Source: Flavobacteriales bacterium
GTDB lineage: Bacteria > Bacteroidota > Bacteroidia > Flavobacteriales_F > PHOS-HE28
Assembly (NCBI GenBank): GCA_020635675.1
Contig: JACJZJ010000005.1
Location: forward strand, 62,001 to 126,000
Direction: 5' to 3'
Length of the DNA stretch: 64,000 nucleotides
How positions within the stretch are numbered: position 1 is the first letter of the stretch; each line of letters begins with the position of its first letter. A program made the position numbers and the translations under genes. Of this stretch, positions 16,617 to 25,436 are shown in pieces. The notes beneath the pieces are model-generated. The model had not been told where the DNA came from. It did not search any database and saw only the letters and a program-made list of their open reading frames with translations.

Positions 16617-17437
16617 GGAGTGGTTCCTTTCGTGATCTGGTCCAATTGTGCCTCTAGTGAAGCTTCTATCCGCTTGGCTTCGGTCAGGTAGCGGCTATCG
16701 GAAAAAGCGTCGGCAAAGTTATGATAAGTCCGGATGGCTTCCCTCAGGCGGTCCTCACGCTTGGCCGGCACACTGCCCTGGGCCAATTTCTGGGCGCTCG
16801 TTAGCATCATGTACATGGCTTCTTCCCGGAAACGCGAATTCGGCCAACGCTTGAGGAACTCATCAAGGGCCACTCCGGCCGCCTGGTAGTTACGGAGTTG
16901 CGCGTACTGCTTCGCTCCCTCGAAATCCTTCAGTTCGAGCTTGTTCCGCAATACATCGATCAGTGCGTTGCACGTATCCTTCCGCTCGGACCTGGGGTAT
17001 CGGACCAGAAAAAGCTGGAGCGCATCCAAGGCGGCATGGGTATCCCCTTGGTCCAGTTCGTGGTCGGGGGAATTCTTGTAGTAGCAATAGGCTGCCAGGA
17101 AGGCGCATTCCTCCGCGTACTGGCTTGTGGGGAACGTCTTGGTGAAGGTCGCCAGATAGAAACCGCCAAGCGTGTAGTCCTTCATGCCGAAATAGCACTT
17201 GGCCAGGTAGTACTGCACCCGTTCACTGATGCTCGTACCGCGCGTCAACGCTGTCAACTCCTCCAGCAGGGGGATGGCACGCTCGAACTTGCCGTCTTCG
17301 TAAAGCTTCTCCGCAGTGGACAATTTGAGGTCCAGATCGTCGCCCTTCAGGGCCTTGTTGTAGGCACTGCATCCGGCAAAGAGCGTCCCGACGAAAGTGA
17401 AGGCCAGCAGGACGCGAATAGCTTTTCGAAGGGTCAC
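16613..17437 (-). CDS. bamD: Outer-membrane protein assembly factor BamD
   Basis: 274 residues from the proposed GTG start. Signal peptide TLRKAIRVLLAFTFVGTLF with lipobox FAGC, then five TPR-like helix pairs (for example YYLAKCYFGMKDYTLGGFYL and ECAFLAAYCYYKNSPDHELD), which is the BamD fold. It is the lipoprotein that works with BamA to insert beta barrels. ATGs at 17482 and 17470 are rejected because a perfect -7 box (TATCTTTG) lies at 17456-17463, between them and the GTG at 17437, and because they give an unusually long N-terminal leader. First gene of the bamD-rpoZ-coaBC-porD operon. Confidence 0.9.
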   Translation of the reverse strand: MTLRKAIRVLLAFTFVGTLFAGCSAYNKALKGDDLDLKLSTAEKLYEDGKFERAIPLLEELTALTRGTSISERVQYYLAKCYFGMKDYTLGGFYLATFTKTFPTSQYAEECAFLAAYCYYKNSPDHELDQGDTHAALDALQLFLVRYPRSERKDTCNALIDVLRNKLELKDFEGAKQYAQLRNYQAAGVALDEFLKRWPNSRFREEAMYMMLTSAQKLAQGSVPAKREDRLREAIRTYHNFADAFSDSRYLTEAKRIEASLEAQLDQITKGTTP

Positions 17438-17455
17438 GATCCGGAATGAAGGCGG

Positions 17456-17463
17456 CAAAGATA
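17456..17463 (-). promoter_or_regulatory. Promoter -7 element TATCTTTG for the bamD operon
   Basis: A perfect minus-strand match to TAnnTTTG. A TTG lies 16 bases further upstream. The box ends 18 bases before the bamD GTG start and excludes the upstream ATGs. Confidence 0.55.
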
Positions 17464-17513
17464 GCCGCATCGGAGGGTGCAACGCGCATGCGGGCGGGAC
17501 ATTGCCCCAATGT

Positions 17514-17521
17514 TACTTTTG
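17514..17521 (+). promoter_or_regulatory. Promoter -7 element TACTTTTG for the alpha-oxoamine synthase gene
   Basis: A perfect match to TAnnTTTG, 42 bases before the ATG at 17564 and divergent to the bamD promoter about 50 bases away. Confidence 0.5.
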
Positions 17522-17563
17522 CCGCGTGCCCGGCCGTCCTTCGCTCCGGAGCACAGGATCCCC

Positions 17564-18814
17564 ATGAACGACATCTTCGACAAGATCCGCAAGGACCTCG
17601 GTCCGATCGGACGCCATGCCAAGGACAACCACGGGTACTTCAGCTTTCCGAAGCTGGAGGGCGACCTGGGGGCGCACATGACCTTCCGGGGAAAGCCCGT
17701 ACTGGTCTGGAGCCTGAACAACTACCTGGGTCTGGCGAACCACCCTGAGGTTAGGAAGGTGGATGCGGAAGCCGCAACGCAATGGGGCATGGCCTATCCC
17801 ATGGGTGCCCGAATGATGAGCGGGCAGACCAGGTACCATGAACAACTTGAGAACGAGCTCAGCGCCTTCATGGGAAAGGAGGATACCTTCCTCTTGAACT
17901 ACGGATACCAGGGATGTATGAGCGCGATCGAGGCACTGCTTTCAAGGCACGACGTGCTCGTCTACGATAGCGAATGCCATGCCTGCATGATCGACGGTGC
18001 ACGCCTGCACATGGGCAAGCGCTTCGTTTTCCAGCACAACGACATGGACAGCCTTGACAAGCAGCTGGAAAATGCCCGCAAGGTGACCGAGCAGACGGGG
18101 GGTGGCATCCTGGTCATGACCGAAGGCGTTTTCGGAATGGCAGGTGACCAGGGCAGGTTGAAGGAGATCGTTGAAAGGAAGGGGAAGTACAATTTCCGGC
18201 TGTTCGTGGACGATGCCCACGGTTTTGGCCAGATGGGACGGGATGGCCGCGGAACGGGCGACCACCAGGGCGTTCAGGATGGCATCGACGTGTATTTCGG
18301 CACATTTGCGAAGGCCATGGCCACCATCGGGGCGTTCGTAAGTGGTGAGACCGACGTGATCATGTACCTGCGCTACAACATGCGCAGTCAGACCTTCGCC
18401 AAGAGCCTGCCCCTGCCCATCGTGATCGGCGCGCTGAAGCGACTTGATATGCTGCGGTCGATGCCGGAGTTGAACCAGAGGCTTTGGGACATCACGCGTG
18501 CCCTCCAGAACGGGCTGAAGGAAGCCGGGCTGGACATCGGCAGCACCAACAGCTGTGTGACCCCGGTCTACATGAAAGGTGAGCTTCCGGAAGCCACGAA
18601 CGTGATCGTGGACCTGCGCGAGAACCACGGGATCTTCTGCAGCATTGTGGTCTACCCTGTGGTACCGAAGGACGTGATCCTACTGCGGCTCATCCCAACG
18701 GCGGTGCATTCCCTGGACGATGTGAAGCGCACCATCGCGGCGTTCAAGCAGGTCAAGCAGCGTCTGGAGGCCGGGGAATACAAGGCTGAGCGCATACGGG
18801 CCTTTCAGGGATAA
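17564..18814 (+). CDS. PLP-dependent alpha-oxoamine synthase (serine palmitoyltransferase / KBL-like)
   Basis: 416 residues of the fold-type I aminotransferase family that condenses an amino acid with an acyl-CoA or acyl-ACP. Signature parts: NNYLGLANHPEV near residue 55, the PLP ring-contacting DDAHGFGQMG, and the Schiff-base Lys in FGTFAKAMATIGAF. The closest kinds are serine palmitoyltransferase, 2-amino-3-ketobutyrate CoA ligase and the cysteate fatty-acyl transferases of sulfonolipid synthesis; sequence reading alone does not separate them. ATG 17564 was chosen over the upstream open frame because homology begins there and the promoter lies between. Confidence 0.85.
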   Translation: MNDIFDKIRKDLGPIGRHAKDNHGYFSFPKLEGDLGAHMTFRGKPVLVWSLNNYLGLANHPEVRKVDAEAATQWGMAYPMGARMMSGQTRYHEQLENELSAFMGKEDTFLLNYGYQGCMSAIEALLSRHDVLVYDSECHACMIDGARLHMGKRFVFQHNDMDSLDKQLENARKVTEQTGGGILVMTEGVFGMAGDQGRLKEIVERKGKYNFRLFVDDAHGFGQMGRDGRGTGDHQGVQDGIDVYFGTFAKAMATIGAFVSGETDVIMYLRYNMRSQTFAKSLPLPIVIGALKRLDMLRSMPELNQRLWDITRALQNGLKEAGLDIGSTNSCVTPVYMKGELPEATNVIVDLRENHGIFCSIVVYPVVPKDVILLRLIPTAVHSLDDVKRTIAAFKQVKQRLEAGEYKAERIRAFQG

Positions 18815-18835
18815 GTGCGCATGAGCCATTGAAGC

Positions 18836-21010
18836 TCAAGGAAGCTGTTCCTGACGAATGCTGGTGGGAACGGTTCCATCGATGCTAAGCAGTATGCGAT
18901 CCCGATCGTTCTGGGCACCCGCGTACTTGATGGCCCCGTCCATGTTCACATCGGCCGTGTCATAGCCGAAAGCAACAGCCGTGGGAACGACCCCGCCGAT
19001 CGCCTGGAGGATGGGGTCCCTGTCGTTCACCGTCCCCGCATACTTCACTTGATCATCGAAATGAACGTTCCCGGGCCACAGGACCATCACTCCGCCTACA
19101 TCCTCGCGTGCGTCCGTTCCGAAAACGGGCGTTGCCGGCAAGGTCAGGTCGATCGCTGTGGGCGTTTGGGACAGGGTAAGATGCGTGCCGGTCATCACAC
19201 CCAGATGGTTCCGGTGCCTGATGGCAATGTCATATAGACCGTCAGGCGAGCAGAAGCCGACCGGGGCTGATCCATCCTCGGCCACCACGTCACCATCCCT
19301 TTGTAGAAGGGCCGCGCGTGCCTCGAAGACCGTGGTCGGGTCGTTCGGGTCCCGGAGTTCAACGAGCACCCAGTCCACAATGGCATCCGGGCCCGTGATG
19401 GCCAGCACGGAGTTGGTCGTCACGCCTGGCGCGGTAATGGCAAAACCCATGGCCGTGTATGGCTCGCTGAGAGGCAGCATCCCCTGAGCACGCAGCAGGT
19501 CGGCCATCAACAGATCCCCTGGGACATATGGTCCGCCTAGGAAGACCTTGAGCGCGAGGCGGGCGTTCTGACAGCCGATGCTCTGGGAATAGTGCACGAC
19601 GAACCCATCGGACAATCCGTTGGATACGATATCGGTGACACCCGGCCCGGGCTCCACGTCCATCATACCGCTCAGCGTTCCGGCAACAGCGATGGCACCG
19701 GCCGCGACATCGAGCGCTGTGATCGTCTCGTTCACGTTCCCGTCGATGGAGAAACCCCAGTCCAGGTCCCCATTGGTCCGGTACTTCAGCACATAGCCGT
19801 CCTTGCCAGCTGTGGAAGACAGTTCAGTGAGGCCCGGACCCGGATCGATATCCATGGTGCCCCCGAACACACCACAGGTATAGACCGCTCCCAGCGCATC
19901 GGTGGCCATGGAGAGGCCCTCGTTCAGGAACCCGTGCAAGAGGAAGGCCCATTGGAAGGCCCCGTTGCCGTCGAGCTTGGTCAGGAAGGAATCCTCGAAG
20001 GCGGATCCGGCGAGATCGAACACGCCCGGCCCGGGATCCATATCCGTGATGCTGTTGATGACACCAGTGAAGACCGGAGCACCGGATGGATCGACGGCCA
20101 CCGCATGGCCACGCTCGAAGCCGGTCCCCCCGAACCCCTCTGCCCAGGCGAACGATCCGTTCCCATCGAGCTTCACGAGAAAAATGTCCGCATCACCGTT
20201 CGAAGTGCGGTTCACCGTGCCGGCCGACGGATCGAAGTCGACGGTGCCCCGGAACTCGCCCGTGACGAAGGCCGCGTTCGCGACGTCGACATCCACATCC
20301 CATGCGATGTCGTTGCCCGAACCGCCCAGTCGCGCACCCCAGATGAAGTTGCCGTTCGCATCGAGCTTCTGCACAAAGCCATCCTGACCGCCCATCCACG
20401 TTACGTTGAACGTTCCCGGGCCAGGATCCAGGTCGGCTGCATTTCCGAGGAACCCCACCGTGATGACGGCGTTGTTCGCATCGGTGACCACTGCCCGCGG
20501 CTCATCGTTGCTCGCGCTTCCGAACGCTTTGCCCCAAAGGAAATTCCCTCCTGGGTCGAGCTTGACCACGCACACATCGTAGGAGCCACCGGTACTCGAA
20601 ACCATCACGGTCCCCGCTCCGGGGTCCAGGTCAACGGTGCCCAGGAAACGACCGCAGATCAACACGTTGTCCTGCCCATCGACGGTCACCCCATAGGCGA
20701 TATCGAAATCACTCCCTCCAAGGCGCGCACCCCAGAGGAAATCCCCTGATGGGTCCAGCTTCTGCACGAACATATCCTGGGCATTGTTGGGGGACGTCAC
20801 GCTGAAATTGCCAGGTCCTGGGTCCAGGTCGAGCGTGCCATAGAAAGCCCCCACGGTAATGATGTTCCCGTTACCGTCGATGACCACATCGCGCGCGTCC
20901 TCCACCGAACTGCTCCCGATGGCATGTGCCCAATCCAGGGTTTGTGTTCTCGCCGTCCTGGAGATCAGAAGGAAAGAGATGGTTAGCGTCAGGCTGACAT
21001 GTGATCGCAT
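18836..21010 (-). CDS. Secreted repeat protein (SBBP-like beta-propeller repeats) with dockerin-like C-terminus
   Basis: 724 residues with a signal peptide (MRSHVSLTLTISFLLIS). Seven repeats of about 65 residues share a pattern of WGARLGGS, a V-D-x-x-x-x-x-x-T-G-x-F strand and a DLDPGPG loop (variants DLDPGAG, DFDPSAG, DMDPGPG, DIDPGPG, DVEPGPG), consistent with SBBP-type propeller blades. The C-terminal 130 residues end in two near-copies of V/I-K-Y-A-G-x-x-N-D-R-D-x-I-L, separated by TADVNMDGAIKYAG, an EF-hand-like DxNxDG loop. No standard T9SS sorting domain is seen. ATG at 21010 places the signal peptide first. Confidence 0.75.
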   Translation of the reverse strand: MRSHVSLTLTISFLLISRTARTQTLDWAHAIGSSSVEDARDVVIDGNGNIITVGAFYGTLDLDPGPGNFSVTSPNNAQDMFVQKLDPSGDFLWGARLGGSDFDIAYGVTVDGQDNVLICGRFLGTVDLDPGAGTVMVSSTGGSYDVCVVKLDPGGNFLWGKAFGSASNDEPRAVVTDANNAVITVGFLGNAADLDPGPGTFNVTWMGGQDGFVQKLDANGNFIWGARLGGSGNDIAWDVDVDVANAAFVTGEFRGTVDFDPSAGTVNRTSNGDADIFLVKLDGNGSFAWAEGFGGTGFERGHAVAVDPSGAPVFTGVINSITDMDPGPGVFDLAGSAFEDSFLTKLDGNGAFQWAFLLHGFLNEGLSMATDALGAVYTCGVFGGTMDIDPGPGLTELSSTAGKDGYVLKYRTNGDLDWGFSIDGNVNETITALDVAAGAIAVAGTLSGMMDVEPGPGVTDIVSNGLSDGFVVHYSQSIGCQNARLALKVFLGGPYVPGDLLMADLLRAQGMLPLSEPYTAMGFAITAPGVTTNSVLAITGPDAIVDWVLVELRDPNDPTTVFEARAALLQRDGDVVAEDGSAPVGFCSPDGLYDIAIRHRNHLGVMTGTHLTLSQTPTAIDLTLPATPVFGTDAREDVGGVMVLWPGNVHFDDQVKYAGTVNDRDPILQAIGGVVPTAVAFGYDTADVNMDGAIKYAGAQNDRDRILLSIDGTVPTSIRQEQLP

Positions 21011-21102
21011 GATGGGCGCCAGGGACGATAGTACGCATGGCGGTCCTGCCAAGCTAAGCGATCGCGTTGTCGCCAGGTGCGGACCCGACAAGGGACCTGA
21101 AC

Positions 21103-21130
21103 ACAAAGGGCCCCTTCCGGGGCCCCTTGT
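21103..21130 (-). terminator. Hairpin terminator downstream of csbD-like gene
   Basis: GGGCCCC-TTCC-GGGGCCC stem (core 21108-21125) with flanking A/T pairs, 21 bases downstream of the csbD-like stop on the minus strand. The U-tract is weak, so efficiency is uncertain. Confidence 0.5.
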
Positions 21131-21150
21131 CGAAAAGGACCAGGTGAAGG

Positions 21151-21363
21151 CTAGAGTTCCTCGATGACCTTACGCAACTCGTCCTTCGAACGGCCCAGGC
21201 GTTGTTGGAGCCGGCCCAGTAGTTCATCCTCCTTCCCCTCAACGAAAGTGAGGTCATCGTCCGTCAATTCGCTGAACCGCTGCTTGAGCTTGCCTTTCAC
21301 CTCGTTCCACCTACCTGTCAGTTCCAGCTTGTTCATGGTATCTTGATGTTGTTCGTTGGTCAT
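21151..21363 (-). CDS. CsbD family stress protein
   Basis: 70 residues. The segment LTGRWNEVKGKLKQRFSEL followed by LTDDDLTFVEGKEDELLGRL is the complete CsbD fold, a small helical stress protein found widely and usually induced by general stress; its molecular action is unknown. ATG 21363 gives 70 residues; ATG 21336 (MNKLELTG) gives 61 and resembles typical family starts, so either is possible. Placed back to back with another stress-type small protein (DUF1328, 21614). Confidence 0.92.
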   Translation of the reverse strand: MTNEQHQDTMNKLELTGRWNEVKGKLKQRFSELTDDDLTFVEGKEDELLGRLQQRLGRSKDELRKVIEEL

Positions 21364-21613
21364 ATCGGTCCATGCTGAAAGATCCGCGCCAGAAGGGATG
21401 GCATGGATGTACGTGCGCTCGCAACGCCTGATGGGCGGTGCCCTGGAAGGGCCACGTGATGACCAGTGGTGAAGGTCTAATGGGGAAGGGGTCCCCCCGA
21501 TGCGGGGAACCGGCTACCCTATCCGATAAGAACGAGCACTGACCTCAGTGCGTCGCACCGGACTGGCACGTGATCCCCAAGAGGATCATCGAACCCATAC
21601 ATCAAGAGATCAC

Positions 21614-21787
21614 ATGCTACGCTGGACCCTTGTCTTCCTCCTTGTCGCCATCGTGGCGGCCATCTTCGGTTTCTCGGGGATCGCGGCGGGCGCGGCCGCC
21701 ATCGCGAAGGTGCTGTTCTTCATCTTCCTGGTGCTGTTCTTGCTCTCGCTCGTACGAGACCTCTTCCTTCCCCGAGGCAGGTCGTAG
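21614..21787 (+). CDS. DUF1328 small membrane protein
   Basis: 57 residues with two hydrophobic helices, starting MLRWTLVFLLVAIVAAIFGF and ending in a basic tail (DLFLPRGRS), which matches the DUF1328/YtjA family of short inner-membrane proteins often induced by stress. The ATG at 21614 is the family-typical start; an in-frame ATG-like start further up (21548) adds non-homologous residues. The whole gene is antisense to the last 171 bases of the histidine-kinase gene. Confidence 0.85.
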   Translation: MLRWTLVFLLVAIVAAIFGFSGIAAGAAAIAKVLFFIFLVLFLLSLVRDLFLPRGRS

Positions 21788-23572
21788 GTGGTCGTTCACG
21801 CCGGGAAGACCGACAAGAAAGGTGGTTCCTTCGTCCACCCTGCTTTTCACGGAGACCGTGGCACCGTGCGCATCAAGGATGTTCCGCGACTCGGCAAGAC
21901 CCAGGCCCATCCCGTCGGTCCGGCCGCTGAAGAACGGCTGGAAGATCCGATCGAGCTGGTCTTCGCTCATGCCATGGCCATTATCCGTTACCTCCACCAC
22001 GACCCTCTCCCCGGACCATCGGGCGGCCAACAGGAGTTCACCCTTCCCCTCTTGCATCGCTTCGATGGCGTTGACGCACAGGTTGACCATGGCGATCGTG
22101 AGGGTGTGGGCATCCATTGCCACGAGGGGAAGGTCGTCAGCCACGTCCAGATGCCATTGCATGGAGAGCAGCCTGCACCGATCACGGACCTGAGCGACCA
22201 CCTCCTCCAATACCGGCCGCAGATCGCCGGGTGCCAGGGAGATGGTGAGCGGACGGGACGACTGCAGGAGCTGGGTGACGTGCTGATCGATCCGCTCGGC
22301 GTTCCTGCGAAGAATGCCGGTATACATCTCCGCCTGCTCCTGCGCCTCCGGTGAAAGGTCCTCCCCAAGTTGGTCCAGCGCCAGATGGATATTGGTGAGC
22401 GGGTTGCGCACCTCGTGTGCCAGCACACGGGCGAAGCGCCCGATACCGGCAAGTCGTTGATCCCTGGTCACGCGGGCCTCGAGTTCACGACGCTCGGACA
22501 TATCGCGGAACGTGACCACCAGGCCATCAAGCAGGCGCACCGCCCCTATCTCGAACCAATGCGGACCCTGGCCGAGGTCAAGCTCCATGCCTGAAGTGCC
22601 CGAGGCATCGCCCTCCACTACGCGCGTCCAGAGATCGAACAGGCCATTGTGTTGGATGCCGGGCATCAACTGGGACATCCGCATGCCAGCGAGTTCCTCC
22701 TTTTCGACCCCGAAGATGCGTCCTGCCGCGGCATTGGCCAGGATCACTTTCAGATCGACGATGGCCCCGTCGGGGCCCCTCAAACAACGCAAGGAGAGAA
22801 TGCCGTTGTGCGTGGCGTCCACCACACGCTGGAGTTGCCGTTCGGCCAGCTCACGGGTGCGCGCCTCCTTGTCGCGCTGTTTGCCCATTGCCTGTTCCGC
22901 CTCCCGCGCCCGCTTCACGCGCTGCAGGGTCTGCAGAATGCGGATGAACAGCAGGGCAAGGCCGACCAGGGCAAGGGCACCGAAAGCGAAGAAGGAACGG
23001 GGGGTGAACCGCGCCAGGGTGCGTTCCTTCTCCGAACGCCGTGAAAGGCCGATGCTGCTTTGCGATTGCACCACCACGCATGCCGATTGTAGGTGGGCCA
23101 TGAAGCGCCGTTCATCCTCCAATGCATCCGGTTCCGGAGCGATCTGCGACTGCTTCGTGGCCACCATCCGGTCCAGATGGTCCATGAGCGCCTTGTGGCG
23201 CTGACGTACCTGGACCACCCACCTGTCACGGCTGCTGTCGGGCAACTGCTGTTCGAGCGTGGCCAGGTCCTTGGCGGCCTCATTGCGCGCCTGGTGGTAT
23301 TCGGCGATCCGTGTGCTGTCATCCTTGAGCAAGTAGGCCAGACAGCTGCTCTCGGTCTCGTTCAAGTCGCTCATGTACCTCTCCACGCGGTGCATCAACG
23401 CCCAGGAACGGCGGATGGCGTCGTTCTGACGTTCGTACTCGCTCAGGCTGTCGTAGGCAGTAAAAAGGAGGGAAACAAGTACGGCCAATCCTCCCGAGGC
23501 CAGCAACACCGTGATGGTGAGCTCCCAGCCCATGCGCAGTTCACGGTGACCGTTGCGCGGCTTCCGGGGCAT
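21617..23572 (-). CDS. Membrane histidine kinase (CHASE3-like, PAS, HisKA, HATPase)
   Basis: 651 residues: a transmembrane helix near the N-terminus, a helical CHASE3-like periplasmic domain, a second helix near residue 205, a coiled coil, a PAS domain, the HisKA H-box LAHEVRNPL, N-box VNLCVNAIEAM and G-boxes DNGHGMS and GMGLGLA. It should autophosphorylate and pass phosphate to the adjacent NtrC-type regulator. The kinase core ends around LVGLPGVNDHL; the last ~55 residues are a highly charged tail (rich in E, R, D, Q) that exists because the frame runs on through the antisense DUF1328 gene. Starts 6 bases after the regulator gene. Confidence 0.9.
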   Translation of the reverse strand: MPRKPRNGHRELRMGWELTITVLLASGGLAVLVSLLFTAYDSLSEYERQNDAIRRSWALMHRVERYMSDLNETESSCLAYLLKDDSTRIAEYHQARNEAAKDLATLEQQLPDSSRDRWVVQVRQRHKALMDHLDRMVATKQSQIAPEPDALEDERRFMAHLQSACVVVQSQSSIGLSRRSEKERTLARFTPRSFFAFGALALVGLALLFIRILQTLQRVKRAREAEQAMGKQRDKEARTRELAERQLQRVVDATHNGILSLRCLRGPDGAIVDLKVILANAAAGRIFGVEKEELAGMRMSQLMPGIQHNGLFDLWTRVVEGDASGTSGMELDLGQGPHWFEIGAVRLLDGLVVTFRDMSERRELEARVTRDQRLAGIGRFARVLAHEVRNPLTNIHLALDQLGEDLSPEAQEQAEMYTGILRRNAERIDQHVTQLLQSSRPLTISLAPGDLRPVLEEVVAQVRDRCRLLSMQWHLDVADDLPLVAMDAHTLTIAMVNLCVNAIEAMQEGKGELLLAARWSGERVVVEVTDNGHGMSEDQLDRIFQPFFSGRTDGMGLGLAESRNILDAHGATVSVKSRVDEGTTFLVGLPGVNDHLRPASGKEEVSYEREQEQHQEDEEQHLRDGGRARRDPRETEDGRHDGDKEEDKGPA

Positions 23573-23578
23573 GGGCGA

Positions 23579-24976
23579 TCAGATATCGATGCCGAAGGCC
23601 TTCAGCTTGTTATACAGCGTCTTGCGGTCGATGTGCAGCATTGCCGCAGTGCGCGTCTTGTTGTAACCGTTCTGTTCCAGTGCGTTGAGGATGGCCTGAC
23701 GTTCGGCGCGCTGGCTCACGTCGCGCAGGTCCCCGTTCGCCACAAGCTGTTCGACCGCGGACCTACCCGCCATGATCTCGGCAGGCAGGTGCTTCACCCC
23801 AATGGGATCATCGCCGCTCAACAGCACGGCACGTTTGATCACGTTGTTCAATTCACGCAGGTTGCCCGGCCAGGCATGGCCCATCAGGGCATCACCGGCT
23901 TCGGGGGCGATGCTGCGGGGAGGGCGGCCCAGCCGTTCGCAGGCCAGTTGAAGGAAGTGGTCCGCATAGTGGAGGATGTCCTCCTGCCGTGCGCGCAGAG
24001 GCAACAGCTCGATCCGGAATTCGTTGAGCCGATGGAACAGGTCCTCCCGGAAGTGGCCGATGCGTCCCGGACCCAGGTCCTCGTTGGTCGCCGCGATGAT
24101 GCGCACGTCCACCGGGATGTCCTTGCTATCGCCGATGCGACGGACCACGCGTTCCTGCAACACCCGGAGCAGCTTCATCTGGTTCTCGGGCGATAGGTTA
24201 CCGACCTCATCCAGGAAGAGCGTGCCTCCATCGGCCTGTTTGAAACAACCCACCTTGTCCATCAGGGCTCCGGTGAACGCCCCTTTTACGTGACCGAACA
24301 ACTCACTGCCTGCCAGATCGCCCGGAATGGCGCCACAATCCACGGCAACGAAAGGACCCTTGGCGCGTTTGCTGTGCCGATGGATCTCCCTGGCCACGAA
24401 CTCCTTGCCCGTTCCGGTCTCTCCGGTGATCAAAACGCTGAGGTCCGTGGGAGCCACCAAGCGGATGTGTTCCGATATGCGCTTGGCGGACGGCCCGACT
24501 CCGTGAACGAAGGTGCGTGCACTGACCGCCTCCCCACGCTCAGGCGACCCGCTATTGCTAGGCGCTGTGCCGGTCTTCTTGTCACGCTCAGGCCCGGGAT
24601 CGTGTTGCAGAGCCTCTTCGATGCGCACGGCGATATCGTCCGGGTAGAGGGGTTTGACCACGTAATCGTGCGCCCCGCGACGCATCAGGTCCACCGCGAT
24701 ACGCACATCACTGTAACCGGTGATCACGATGACCGGTGCATCGGGTGCGAGTTGTCTGAAATGCCCGAGCATCTCCAAGCTATCACCGTCGGGAAGTCGA
24801 TGATCGCATAGGATCAGGTCGAACGTTTGCTTCTTCAAAAGTTCCAATGCCTTGGCCTTACGGCCCGCGGTCTCGACCCGATAGCCCTTCCGCTTCAAGA
24901 AGCGATCCAGGAGAAGACAGAGATCGGCATCGTCATCGACGAGCAGGATGTGTTGTCCGGTCGGGGTCTCGCTCAT
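23579..24976 (-). CDS. Sigma-54-dependent response regulator (NtrC/AtoC type)
   Basis: 465 residues with the full three-domain layout: receiver (about 8-120, phospho-acceptor Asp in LILCDHRLPDG), AAA+ ATPase with Walker A GETGTGKE, the sigma-54-contacting loop GAFTGA and Walker B FLDEVGNL, and a C-terminal Fis-type helix-turn-helix (NKTRTAAMLHIDRKTLYNKL). It activates transcription from sigma-54 promoters when phosphorylated, here by the neighbouring kinase. Overlaps the upstream receiver gene by 4 bases. Confidence 0.95.
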   Translation of the reverse strand: MSETPTGQHILLVDDDADLCLLLDRFLKRKGYRVETAGRKAKALELLKKQTFDLILCDHRLPDGDSLEMLGHFRQLAPDAPVIVITGYSDVRIAVDLMRRGAHDYVVKPLYPDDIAVRIEEALQHDPGPERDKKTGTAPSNSGSPERGEAVSARTFVHGVGPSAKRISEHIRLVAPTDLSVLITGETGTGKEFVAREIHRHSKRAKGPFVAVDCGAIPGDLAGSELFGHVKGAFTGALMDKVGCFKQADGGTLFLDEVGNLSPENQMKLLRVLQERVVRRIGDSKDIPVDVRIIAATNEDLGPGRIGHFREDLFHRLNEFRIELLPLRARQEDILHYADHFLQLACERLGRPPRSIAPEAGDALMGHAWPGNLRELNNVIKRAVLLSGDDPIGVKHLPAEIMAGRSAVEQLVANGDLRDVSQRAERQAILNALEQNGYNKTRTAAMLHIDRKTLYNKLKAFGIDI

Positions 24977-25422
24977 GGGCGGTGATCGGCGTGGTTATCA
25001 TCGCTGGCCAGGCCGATCGCGTCCAAGATAGCCTCGCGGCCCAGCGGTTTGGCCAAAAAACTATCGGCCCCTGCGGACAAGGCACTGTCCGATTCGGCAT
25101 TGATGGCACTGATCGCGACCACCCGCATGGAAGGCTTCTTCCGGCGCACCTCGGCTATGAAAGTGGTGCCGCGGCCGTCAGGCAGATCGATGTCCACCAC
25201 GGCACCGTCATACTCGCCCCGCGCGAACTTTCGATCGGCCTCGGCCAGGGAATGTGCCAGCGTGCAATCGCATCCGGCGCGTTCCAGTATGGCCTTGAGC
25301 AACAGGCAGATGTCAGGCTCATCGTCCACCAGAAGGACCGTCATTCCCTTGGGAGCTTGTTCGGGTCGCGCCTTTTGCTGTCCGCGAAGGTCGCTATTCC
25401 CTGACCGGTAATGGTTCGGCAT
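24973..25422 (-). CDS. Single-domain response regulator (CheY-like receiver)
   Basis: 149 residues containing one receiver domain: acidic pair DDEPD, phospho-acceptor Asp in GAVVDIDLPDG, and the conserved Lys in FLAKPLG. There is no output domain, so it probably acts as a phosphate sink or protein-binding switch in the same circuit. The start at 25422 (MPNHYRSGN) was chosen; the frame is open far upstream but reads through the beta-barrel gene. An unstructured ~25-residue N-terminus precedes the domain. Confidence 0.9.
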   Translation of the reverse strand: MPNHYRSGNSDLRGQQKARPEQAPKGMTVLLVDDEPDICLLLKAILERAGCDCTLAHSLAEADRKFARGEYDGAVVDIDLPDGRGTTFIAEVRRKKPSMRVVAISAINAESDSALSAGADSFLAKPLGREAILDAIGLASDDNHADHRP

Positions 25423-25436
25423 GTTCAATAACGCGG

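Noticed and set aside
17438..17482. ATG starts for bamD at 17470 and 17482
   Set aside because: A perfect -7 box lies at 17456-17463, between them and the GTG at 17437, and they give an abnormally long leader before the lipobox.
21376..21391. TGGCGCG-GATC-TTTCA upstream of csbD as a sigma-54 site
   Set aside because: The critical GC of the -12 part is absent and it would lie only 12 bases from the ATG at 21363.
21564..21578. A sigma-54 promoter-like TGGCACG-N4 upstream of DUF1328
   Set aside because: The -24 half fits, but the -12 half reads CCCC and not TTGC, so the GG-N10-GC core is missing.
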